Positions 45,932-55,591 of a stretch of 59,153 bases of DNA are shown one piece after another. Location of the stretch: positions 1-59,153 of the forward strand of contig CAVTOO010000015.1 in assembly GCA_963736355.1 (NCBI GenBank), written 5' to 3'. The position numbers and the translations under genes are program-made. This DNA comes from CAVTOO01 sp963736355. GTDB taxonomy: Bacteria > Pseudomonadota > Alphaproteobacteria > Rhizobiales > Xanthobacteraceae. Under the pieces are notes generated by a model, which saw only the letters and a program-made list of their open reading frames with translations, had not been told where the DNA came from and ran no database searches. Within the stretch, counting starts at the first letter, position 1, and each line of letters opens with the position of its first letter.

Positions 45932-48062
45932 TTAAGAATCGAAAGGTGGCAGTTCGCCCCCGCCCGTCATTGGTTTCTGGCCGGTGAGCATCGGAATGAT
46001 GTCCTCGCGCGCGCCGAACGCCTGCACCGATCCCTGATGCAGAATCATGATCTTGTCGACACTTTGAAGAAGCGACGCTCGCTGCGTAATCGTCACCACG
46101 GTCATCTGCTTTTCCTTGGCGCGCAGCAGCGCTTTTGAAAGCGCGCGCTCGCCGTTGGAATCCAGGTTCGAGTTCGGCTCGTCGAGCACGACGAGCCGCG
46201 GATTGCCGTAGAACGCGCGCGCGAGCCCGATCCGCTGGCGCTGGCCGCCGGACAATGGCGCGCCATCCATGCCGACAATGGTTTCGTAGCCCTTGCGCAA
46301 AGCTCGAAATCATCTCGTGCACGTCGGCGATCTCGGCGGCATCGAACACATCCTCGTCGCGGGCGTCCTCGCGCATCCGTCCAATATTGGCCTTGATCGA
46401 CGCGGGGAACAGCTGCACGTCCTGCGGCAGATAGCCGACGCTCTCGCCAAACTGGCGCGGATCCCAGTTGCGCAAATCCATCATGTCGAGGCGAACGCTG
46501 CCGGCTGTCGGGATGATCGAGCCGACCAGCATGCGCGCCAGCATGGTCTTGCCTGTGCCGGAATCCCCGACGATCGCCAGAGACTTCCCCGGCTTCAATT
46601 GAAAGCTGATGCCGTTGAGGATCACCTTCTTGTTCGGCGGCGGCACGTAGAGAATTCGCTCGACGTTGAGATATCCGGCCGGCCGCGGCAGCCGCAGCCG
46701 CTCCATATTGAGCGGCGAGTTCAACAGCAGGGTCTTCACCCGCGCGTAAGCCGACCGGGCCTGCACGAAACTGCGCCACCCCTCAATGGTGCCTTCCAGC
46801 GGTGCGAGAGCCCGGCTCGCCACAATGGATGCAGCGATCACCATGCCGCTGGTCATCTGACCTTCCAGCGACAGCCAGGCGCCCCAGCCAAGTATGGCGA
46901 TCTGGGTACAGAGGCGGATGAATTTGGACAGCCCCGTCATCATGATATTGAGGTCCTGGCCGGCGACCTGCGCCTTCAGGGACTCCACCGTTTCACGGCC
47001 CCAGACCTGGACGCCTTCAGGGATCATCCCCATGGCGTTGATGACCTGCGCATTGCGGGCCATCGATTCCGCCTGCAGGTTCGCCCGTGCGCCATAGTTG
47101 TTGGCCTGGGTAAACGGGATCGCGGTCACCCGCTGATTCAGCAGCGCCACCAGCATCAAGGCGATGCCTGATCCCAGCACGATGAAGCCGAGATGCGGAT
47201 GGATCAGGAATACGACGGCGAAGTAGACCGGCGACACCGGCGCATCGAACATCGTCAGCAGCACGGGCCCGGTAATGAAATTCCGTAAATGCTGCAGGTC
47301 CGCCAGTGTCTGGAATTCCCGGCTGGAGCCGCTCTGGGCGGCCTTGGCGGCAGCGCTCAACACCGGCCCGCCGAGGCGCGCTTCCGTCTCTACCGCCACC
47401 CGCATCAGGATGACCCGCCGCATCATATCCATCAGCACATGAGCCGCGATCGCAATCACCACGATCACCGTCAGCATCACCAGGGTGTCGGTGCTGCGGC
47501 TGGTCAGAACGCGATCGGACATGTTGAAAAGGTAGATCGGGATCGCCAGCACCAGCAGATTCACGGCAACCGAGAAGATCGCCACGGTTACTAAATTGCG
47601 GCGTGCATTCGCGAGACCCTTGCCCAGCACATCGCGGAATTCGCCGTCGCTGGATCGCTTGTGCAAGGGCGGACCGCCGCCGCCACCTCCACCGCTTTTT
47701 GCGCCACCGCCATTGCCACCACCGCCATCGGAAGGAACGACACCGGGCCCGGGCTGCTCGATGGTCACCGTGGAACGCGGTTTCTCGGCAATCTTCGCCT
47801 CCCCGCGCAAGTCCGGTTGGGCCGTCTGCTGCTCCGCGATCTGGTCGGTGCGTGTGTTAACAGGGGTCTCTCGCGGAGACGCTGAGGGGTCACCGTTCCG
47901 GGATGGCACGTCATGCGTCGTTCGCAGGGGAATGATCTGTGCGCTTTGAGGGCCTGGTCCTGCCACCCGTGTCACGCCCGGAGTCACTCCGGCCGATTGA
48001 CGATCGCCTCCATCCACCGACATGAGCCGCTCCCACTTTTTCGCAAAGTTCGGCCGGGACAT
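45932..48062 (-). CDS. Type I secretion ABC permease/ATPase, one frameshift, long N-terminal extension
   Basis: About 709 residues. An unusual N-terminal part of about 140 residues is hydrophilic, with Pro, Gln and Thr, then a glycine run (SDGGGGNGGGAKSGGGGGGG, residues 111-130). The PrtD-like membrane domain follows: VFLIHPHLGFIVLGSGIALM, SMARNAQVINAMGMIPEGVQ. ATPase: Walker A GDSGTGKT, YLPQDVQLFPASIKANIGRM, LSGGQRQRIGLARAFYGNPR and LVVLDEPNSNLDSNGE. The frame changes at about 46305 through an extra T in AGCTTTGCGC (SSLRKGYETIVG restored). No C39 peptidase motif is present. The start at 48062 follows GGTCGGAG, eight bases after the repeat-protein stop. Confidence 0.92.
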
Positions 48063-48070
48063 TCTCCGAC

Positions 48071-50021
48071 CTAATGCAGCATGCTTCCGATCGGATCGGC
48101 CTGCGCCGCCGGAGGAACAGTTGTAGGAGCCTGGTTCGCGGTATCCTGGCAATCGTCGACGAAGGCAATCAGCTCCGGCACCAGAGCCTGAGCGTCCGCA
48201 TTGACAGCCTGATCCTGATCAGTCGGGAGAAGGTTCACCTGCACCAGGATCGAGTCCGTGTAGATATCTCCGTCGACGTAAGTCCTGTCCGGATTGACGT
48301 CGATGATCGCAGCGTCGTTTGAGAGGGTATTCCCGCCGGTGCTGACCGACTGCGTGATGGTTCCGTCCGGATGGTATGACAGCGCGGCGTCGGAAGGCTG
48401 GTCCTGCAGCTGATAGATGACATTGATGTCAGCGGTCACGTTAGTCTGCCAGACCGCATTGACATCGTAGTAGTCGCCCGTGATGTAGAGCACCTGCAGG
48501 GGACCGCCGTGACCGGCAATAGCGGCAGCGAGAGCGGGATCGAGCGAGGTCTGCCCGCTACCCAGCAGATCCTCGATCAACCTGATGTCGTCGGTCAGCG
48601 GATTGAAATCCTGGCCGCCATAGTTCTCGATGGTCGCCTCGTTGAGCAGTCTGTTCGCACCGGAACTCACCGATTGCGACGGATCGGTACCGTCGGCATC
48701 CACTCTGATCTGGTCGTTGTTCAGCAGAATGTTGTTCTGAAAAATCACGTTCATACCGTGAAAGGCGCCGAGAACGATAATCAGATCATAATGGATACTG
48801 CCGTCGAACACCTGAGTCAGGTTGCCGAGTTCGTTGTCTCCGCCGATGAGGTCGTAATGCGTATCGGCGCTGGTCTGTGCGATAACGTCGTTGTCGAACA
48901 GATAATTGGTCTGCACGACCACATGGACGTTGTAGTAGTCACCATCGACCACATTGACGATCCAGTGCGGCCCGGCGAGATAGCTCGGGATCGTGGACCA
49001 GACGCTCGGATTCTGCACGAAGGCGGCGATGTTGTCGGTGACGTTGTCGCCACTCTCGACCGATGGCGTGCCCTGCCCGCCTGACGCATTGATGTGGTCA
49101 TGATCGACCGTGGTGTTGGTCTGGAATATTGCGTCGGTCTTGTAGTAATCGCCCATCACCACCATGGTCCGCGCGGAATGCGTCAAATCGACAATCAGCG
49201 CTGCATTGGTGCTGCTGTTGCTGCCGAGTGTCGCCCACTGGCCGAGATCGTTGCCTGTGTCGGGCAATGGCTCGGACGTCGTCGTCGATGTCTGGTCGGG
49301 CGGTAGCGGAGGAGGATCCTGCAACACACCATTCAGGTAGTAACCGGGCACGACCGAGTGCGCATCCGGCGCACCGTCACGCTCCGCCCACGCGGCATCG
49401 CGCGTGGTCAGGAATTCTGTCGCTCCTGTGCCGTTTTGCGGAATCCACCAGTCGGTCGGAATATGCGCGTTGGCGTTGTCAACCAATCGATCGACAGCGG
49501 ACATGGTGTCGGAGCTCCAGGCGCAAGGTCAGCGCCCCTGCTGGAAACTCAAGGTTTTCAGGCAGCAGAGAGTCGTTATCAAAGAGAATATTGTATTGCT
49601 TGATGTCGATCTGGCTCTGTTCGCTATCGGAATTGTATTCAACACTGATGCGGAAGTTGACGTCACCATCGCCACTCGAGCCGCCACCTATGGCTGGAAT
49701 CGGCAGCACAATGCTGGGGCTGAGACGGGGTGGAAAGAAATCGATCTCTGGAAGCGACATTTCGTGAGGAAGATCGGTAGCAATTCCATGGAGCCACTTT
49801 AGCTCATCGAAAGCGGCCAGCCTCGGCATCGGCACGCCCCTGGTCTCAATGTCGTCCGGCGTGACGTTAATGTCATAGTCGGGGCGCGGCGTCGTGTAGT
49901 CGTCGGACGAATTGCGCAGGGCGGGATCGATGTATTCGATGCGATCGCGCGCGATATCGTCGAAAATTTTCAGATATCCCGCGAAGTGCCAGATGACTTC
50001 AGTCACAACACCTGATGCCAT
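48071..50021 (-). CDS. Repeat protein of the type I secretion locus, candidate export substrate, one frameshift
   Basis: About 650 residues in two frames joined near 49520. The N-terminal part (from 50021) starts MASGVVTEVIWHFAGYLKIF and ends ENLEFPAGALTL; the rest is SSDTMSAVDRLVDNANAHIP onward. Numbering from that internal Met (49504), five units share a motif: GDYYKTDAIFQTN (118), GDYYNVHVVVQTN (188), GAFHGMNVIFQNN (246), GDYYDVNAVWQTN (343), GDIYTDSILVQVN (412). Gln is always ten residues after Gly. Four are followed 33-46 residues later by an SGxN-like block. The protein is acidic and Asn/Asp-rich with almost no Cys and no RTX GGxGxD repeats. No signal peptide. Position directly before the exporter suggests it is the cargo or a secretion-linked partner. 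Confidence 0.72.
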
Positions 50022-50099
50022 GGGAACTCTCCCTCAGCGCAAGGGCCGTCAGCTCGGCCGCGGACGCAGCCTCACATCGGCAACATTCAACAAGAACGG

Positions 50100-50134
50100 G
50101 AAACGAAAGCCCGCGCGGCAGAAGCCGCGCGGGC
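50100..50134 (-). terminator. Rho-independent terminator of the Asn/Gln-rich gene
   Basis: Perfect 11-base arms GCCCGCGCGGC (50109-50119) and GCCGCGCGGGC (50124-50134) with a 4-base loop, followed on the minus strand by TTTCGTTTCCC. It lies 14 bases after the stop at 50148 and separates this transcript from the repeat-protein/exporter operon. Confidence 0.88.
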
Positions 50135-50147
50135 CCGACGTTTGTAG

Positions 50148-51005
50148 TTAGTTGAGAACGCTGTGATCGTCGTGAAGATCGGTTCCGGCCACCTGCATGG
50201 TGATGCTGTTGAACTGGATGTTCGCACCCTGGGTGATCGTCTGGTTGAACGCTTCCTGCGTCAGCGCCGAATTCGCATGCGAGGCGATGCCTGCGCCCGC
50301 ACCTGCAGTGTTGCCCATCGTCGCATTGCCGTCGATGCTGGAATTGCCGCCGAAAATCTTGGCTTCCATGTTGAAGCCGGCCGACGGGTCGCAGCAGAAT
50401 CCACCGCCGCCGCCATTGAAGGTCACCGAGGGGCTGCCCAGCGTATCATTATCGACGAGATTGTTGACCTGATCGATGTTGAACTGGTTGCCGTTGCCCA
50501 TGGTCTGGTTCACGACATCCGGCATGATCAACGAGTCACTGATGCTGCTCAGACAGCTCAGATCGATCACTGGCGCACTCGGCTGCAACGACGACAGATC
50601 TACACCGACATGCACGTTGACGTCCGTGTTGACGCTTGTCGTCACGTTATTCACGACGTTGTTGTCGACGCAGTTGTCAACCTTGTTGTTGAGTTCGTTG
50701 TCGTTGACGTTGAGGTTGGCGTTGCCGTTCAGGTTTCCGTTAGCGTTCAGGTTGCCGTTGCCGTTCAGGTTTCCGTTCCCGTTCAGGTTGCCGTTACCGT
50801 TCAGGTTGCCGTTGCCGTTATAGTTCTCGCTCTCGCTGTAAAGCGACTGCACGGCGGCCTGTGTCTCGTACTGACTCTGGCCCTGACCTTGGCCCTGTCC
50901 TTGGCCCTGTCCCTGCAGCTGACCCTGAAGATTGGCCTGACCCTGGATCTGGCCCTGAAGCTGCGCTTGATCTTGTGGGCCGTGCTTTTTCTGATACTTA
51001 TTCAT
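50148..51005 (-). CDS. Asn/Gln/Gly-rich low-complexity protein of the type I secretion locus
   Basis: 285 residues. A Lys-rich start (MNKYQKKHGPQ) is followed by Gln-Gly repeats (residues 12-45, including six QG pairs in a row), then Asn-Gly-Asn-Leu repeats (about 61-100), an Asn/Val/Asp segment (NNKVDNCVDNNVVNNV), and a less repetitive C-terminal half with FNIDQVNNLVDNDTLGSPSV, a GGGGGFCCDPS patch and an amphipathic ending (NIQFNSITMQVAG to DDHSVLN). No signal peptide. The ATG at 51005 follows AGGAG. Its own strong terminator and promoter gap suggest separate, possibly high expression. Composition resembles amyloid-forming or matrix proteins, but I know no matching family. Export by the adjacent type I system is inference. 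Confidence 0.75.
   Translation of the reverse strand: MNKYQKKHGPQDQAQLQGQIQGQANLQGQLQGQGQGQGQGQGQSQYETQAAVQSLYSESENYNGNGNLNGNGNLNGNGNLNGNGNLNANGNLNGNANLNVNDNELNNKVDNCVDNNVVNNVTTSVNTDVNVHVGVDLSSLQPSAPVIDLSCLSSISDSLIMPDVVNQTMGNGNQFNIDQVNNLVDNDTLGSPSVTFNGGGGGFCCDPSAGFNMEAKIFGGNSSIDGNATMGNTAGAGAGIASHANSALTQEAFNQTITQGANIQFNSITMQVAGTDLHDDHSVLN
50726..50815. repeat. Five tandem 18-base repeats inside the Asn-rich coding region
   Basis: Units start at 50726, 50744, 50762, 50780 and 50798, each CGTTCAGGTT(T/G)CCGTT plus two variable bases. They encode the six-residue Asn-Gly-Asn-Leu-Asn-Gly unit. Differences are mostly silent, which suggests selection on the peptide and makes copy-number change by slippage likely. 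Confidence 0.9.
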
Positions 51006-51327
51006 GACGAGCTCCTGAGGTTGGAGCATCGCGGGCGAAACAAGCAAGACCGCTGATCTTCTATGTCTGCGATCTCACGAACGCGGCGGTGCTCTTGAAC
51101 GTCGGATTTTCCGACTGCCTGCATTCGCGTTATTGCGACTGCCTGCACGCTCACGATGGCGCAAGCAGAGTGCGGGAAATATACGCACATCCGATCAGCG
51201 GCGGTATCTTGCGATATCAACCGATAGATACGTCGATTGGCGCATCGGATAGGTCAGGGATTTTGTTTGAAGAAGAAGCATCGGGATGGCAGATGGCCGC
51301 GACGGTCCGAAAATCTGCCTTGTGCTC
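51006..51327. other. Intergenic region upstream of the Asn/Gln-rich gene
   Basis: About 320 bases without a convincing gene. It holds a 12-base direct repeat (51112-51123 and 51136-51147) and a small hairpin GTCGGA-TTT-TCCGAC (51101-51115). Otherwise I see nothing recognisable. It most likely carries the promoter of the Asn/Gln-rich gene. Confidence 0.6.
51112..51147. repeat. 12-base direct repeat, 24-base period
   Basis: CGACTGCCTGCA occurs at 51112-51123 and 51136-51147. The period of 24 bases places both copies on nearly the same face of the helix, about 110-140 bases before the start of the Asn/Gln-rich gene. Candidate binding site for the LuxR-type regulator encoded nearby. Confidence 0.6.
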
Positions 51328-51949
51328 TTAGGCCGAGCGACTTTGCGGCTGTGTGGTGCCGCCGACATGCGCTTCGAGGCGCGGCAGAAGATCCCAGATA
51401 TCGCGGTTGATCTTCGTCATTTCATTCGTCGTCCGAACCATGTCCTGCAGGCGCGCTTCGTCCAGCGGCTTCATCTCACCGAATCTGAGGCTCGACTTTG
51501 TCTCCACCAGCCGCATCGACTGGGTGTGAGTGATCGCCCCGGAGGCGTCGTAAATGAACATGCAATGATTGAGTTCGTTACGAACCTTGGTCAGCTCTCC
51601 GAAACGCTCGACAACGTCAGTGAGATCTTTTTCGAGAGCCTTGTTCGAGACCCTGATCTTGGCCATTCGCTGGATCAGATCGAGTTCTTGCGCGAGTTGT
51701 GTTCAAAGTCGCGAACACGACTGCGGCGGAGGCCTCATCGGTTCGCAGCAAGATCATCAGAACATAAATGAAGAGGCTTTCGTTGTTCGACCAGCTGCAA
51801 ATCAGATTTCCGATAAGGGCGAGGACGAATGTGCGGCGGTCCGCCGAAGCCGGAGCGGCGGCGGCGAGCATGTCGAAGTCCGGCTTTGGCGGCAGTTTGC
51901 TGGCAAACATCGACCCTTGTCCGCTGGATAGGCCCTTGAGGCCAGTCAT
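51328..51949 (-). CDS. Hypothetical membrane protein of the secretion locus, one frameshift
   Basis: About 206 residues in two frames joined near 51690 (an extra A in GCAAGAACTC). The N-terminal half starts MTGLKGLSSGQGSMFASKLP and holds one hydrophobic segment, RTFVLALIGNLICSWSNNES through LFIYVLMILL, probably one or two membrane passes. The C-terminal half is charged and helical: LIQRMAKIRVSNKALEKDLT, RFGELTKVRNELNHCMFIYD, TNEMTKINRDIWDLL, likely a coiled coil in the cytosol. I do not recognise the family. It is divergent from the LuxR-type gene and upstream of the Asn/Gln-rich gene on the same strand, so a role in the secretion locus is possible. Confidence 0.7.
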
Positions 51950-52232
51950 ATCCAGTTACCGGACGGAGGGCGTATATATCAAAAGATATACCAGCAGAGG
52001 TTGGTTCGGATGACGGTACACCTACACGATGTAGACAGTGCGGCGCGGAATTTTTGGCTGCCGCAATGAGTGCGCTTTGCGTAGCAACAGCAGCCCAATA
52101 AATGACCAAACTTGCTCGAAAATTGTAATTTATTATACTAACGTATCATTAGTTTCAAAATATCGAAGGCTGCAATTGCGCAGCGTTGGTCGCCTCCGAA
52201 CGATCTCATTTTGGATGGGTCAGGAGCGTGCA

Positions 52233-53081
52233 ATGTCAGTGCTGTTACAGAAGACTGTCATCGTCATCGACGCAATGGCCTTTCGGCGAGCCGGGGTCGA
52301 GAGCTTCCTTGCTCCGTGGGCCAAGAGCGAGAACGTCGCACTCATTTCTCTGAAACCCGAGAGCGCACATGCGAAGCTCGTCGAGAGCGACGATTGCAAC
52401 ATGCTGATTTACAATGTCGGGGGCGCGCCTCCCTTCGCTTGTGAGACTCTCGCTGAAGTCCACGCGCTGCACACTCTGTGTCCAGACGCCCCGTTGGCGA
52501 TTCTCGCCGATGACGAGAGTACTGTCAGCGTTATATCCGCCATCAATTCCGGAGCCCAGGCTTACGTCAGCAACTCCATGTCGCCGGATCTCGTCCTCGA
52601 GGCCCTTTCCTTCGTTCTGCATGGAGGCACGTACTTCCCACCCATGGGCATATTGGCCAGCCTCGAGTCCGGAGGCACGAGGCAAAGTGATGTGTCGATC
52701 GACGGGCATGACGGCGGCTTACGCCAGATGCAGGGCTCGCTTTTCGATGAGAGGTCGGACTTCAGCCATCCAGACGATGGTTCTGTTGGCGCCCGGCACA
52801 CGTCCGTCCATCTCAAGATTTCGAGATTGACCGAGCGGCAACTCGCCGTGCTCTCATGTCTGCGCCACGGCGATCCCAACAAGGTCATCGGCCGCAAACT
52901 CAACATGACGGAAACGACTGTGAAGCTTCATATTCGTGAGATCATGCGCAAGCTCGGCGTCTGCAACCGTACGCAGGTGGTCATTGCAACGGCCGACTAC
53001 GGCCTTCACTCCGACTCCGCGACGGAACACAATGCGCAGGAGCAATCCGCTCCATTCAAATCGCCCAGGCCGCTTATTTAA
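52233..53081 (+). CDS. LuxR/NarL-type regulator with receiver-like domain
   Basis: 282 residues. The N-terminal domain (MSVLLQKTVIVIDAMAFRRA to about 135) has a CheY-like fold pattern, AILADDESTVSVISAINSGA and QAYVSNSMSPDLVLEALSFV, but the phospho-Asp strand reads CNMLIYNVGGAP, with Asn where Asp is expected, and the usual acidic pair after strand 1 is a single Asp (VIVIDAM). The C-terminal helix-turn-helix is typical: LTERQLAVLSCLRHGDPNKV, IGRKLNMTETTVKLHIREIM, RKLGVCNRTQVVI. It may therefore be an atypical, phosphorylation-independent regulator. It is divergent from the secretion locus across an AT-rich gap of 283 bases, its probable target. Confidence 0.9.
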   Translation: MSVLLQKTVIVIDAMAFRRAGVESFLAPWAKSENVALISLKPESAHAKLVESDDCNMLIYNVGGAPPFACETLAEVHALHTLCPDAPLAILADDESTVSVISAINSGAQAYVSNSMSPDLVLEALSFVLHGGTYFPPMGILASLESGGTRQSDVSIDGHDGGLRQMQGSLFDERSDFSHPDDGSVGARHTSVHLKISRLTERQLAVLSCLRHGDPNKVIGRKLNMTETTVKLHIREIMRKLGVCNRTQVVIATADYGLHSDSATEHNAQEQSAPFKSPRPLI

Positions 53082-53122
53082 GGCGATCCGAAATGGCCGC
53101 ACTGGATTGAGGCCGACTTGCG

Positions 53123-54271
<1,149 letters not shown>

Positions 54272-54291
54272 GGCATGCACGGTCTCCGAGC

Positions 54292-55548
54292 TCAGAACAC
54301 CTCGCAGCCCGGCAGGCCGCAGGAGATCAGGCGGTCGGACGGGAAGTTGGTGATGATCTCGCAGCCGTCCTTGGTGACGACGACCTCTTCCTCGATGCGC
54401 GCCGCGCCCGAGCCGTCCTCCGCGCCCTTCCAGGTCTCGAGCGCGAACACCATGCCTTCCTTGCAGCGGCGTGTTCTGGCCGCGGAAGCGCTTGGAGAAG
54501 ATCGGCCGCTCCCACAGCGACAGGCCGACGCCGTGGCCGTACTGCAGCAGGAACGCCTCGTCCTCGTCGCGATAGCCGAACTCCTGCGCGTCGGGCCACA
54601 CCGGCGCCACCTCGTCGGGCGTGACGCCGGGCCGGATCATGTCGATCGACGCGCTGATCCACTTCGACGCCGTCTCGTAGGCGTCGATCTGGTGCTTGTT
54701 CGGCTCGCCGCAGATGAAGGTGCGGTAGTAGCAGGTGCGGTAGCCGTTGAACGAATGCATGATGTCGAGGAAGATCATGTCGCCCGGCTGGATCATGCGG
54801 TCGGAGAAGGTGTGCGAGTGCGGCCGGCCGCGCGGCCCGACACCGAGTTCACGCATTCGACGCGCTCCGAGCCCATGCGGAACAGCCGGTCGTTGGCGAT
54901 CGCGACGAGTTCGTTCTCGCGCGTGCCCGGGCGGATGGCGCGGGCGATGTCGACATAGGTCGCATCGACCATCGCCGCCGCCATCTTCAGCAGCTCGATC
55001 TCGTCCGGCGGTCTTGATCTCGCGCGCGTCGAGCATCGCCTGCTGGCCGTCGACCACCTCGATGCCCTCGGCCTCGAGCGCGCGGATCATGCCGAGCTCC
55101 ATGATGTCGATGCCGAGCGGCTCCTTGTCGATGCCGTAGTGCGACGAGCGCCTTCTTGATCTGCCGGGCGAAGTCGTTCTGCGACGTTCATCTGGGCGGC
55201 AGGGCGCCCTGCATCGTGGTGATCGGCGCCGCGACGTTGTCGGCGATCCACGGCGAGGAGATGCGCTTGGCCGGCGGCGCCGGATCCCACAGGAAGGGCG
55301 GGCCCTCGGCCGGGCACAGCGCATAGCGCATGAACTTGTCGCGCGCCCATTCGCCGATGTGGGTGCGCGGTCACGTAGCGGATGTTGTCGAAGTTGAAGC
55401 ACAGCACGGCGCCGAGGCCGGCATGGCGGATCGGCGTCCTGCGCGCGCTCCAGGCGCTCCCGGACAGGCGCTGGTAGTCGATGCCCTGCTCCCAGTCCTT
55501 GGCCATCGTGCCCCAGGCGGCGGTCGAATGTGGGCGGTTGTACTTCAT
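54292..55548 (-). CDS. M24 (pita-bread fold) protein with a missing metal ligand, frameshifted
   Basis: About 415 residues in many frames. N-terminus MKYNRPHSTAAWGTMAKDWE and FNFDNIRYVTAH, middle KEPLGIDIMELGMIRALEAE and GIEVVDGQQAMLDAREIKT, catalytic domain SHTFSDRMIQPGDMIFLDIM, HSFNGYRTCYYRTF, LLQYGHGVGLSLWERPIFSK, ending EVVVTKDGCEIITNFP. Dinuclear peptidases need D-x10-D, H, E, E. The first Asp (FLDIM), His (YGHGVG) and both Glu regions are present, but the second Asp position is Cys (GYRTCYYRT). Creatinase-type and related hydrolases of this fold work without metals, so the activity may not be a proline peptidase. It lies in the operon with the dehydrogenase genes. Confidence 0.85.
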
Positions 55549-55591
55549 GACATACCTCTGCGACTCGTTGACGCAGTGCTTGCGCAGCCGG

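Noticed and set aside
50726..50815. CRISPR-like repeats
   Set aside because: The units are contiguous 18-base coding repeats without spacers and keep the reading frame of the Asn-rich protein.
48071..51005. RTX-type calcium-binding toxin or adhesin
   Set aside because: No GGxGxDxUx nonapeptides are present in either protein, so the usual type I substrate class does not apply.
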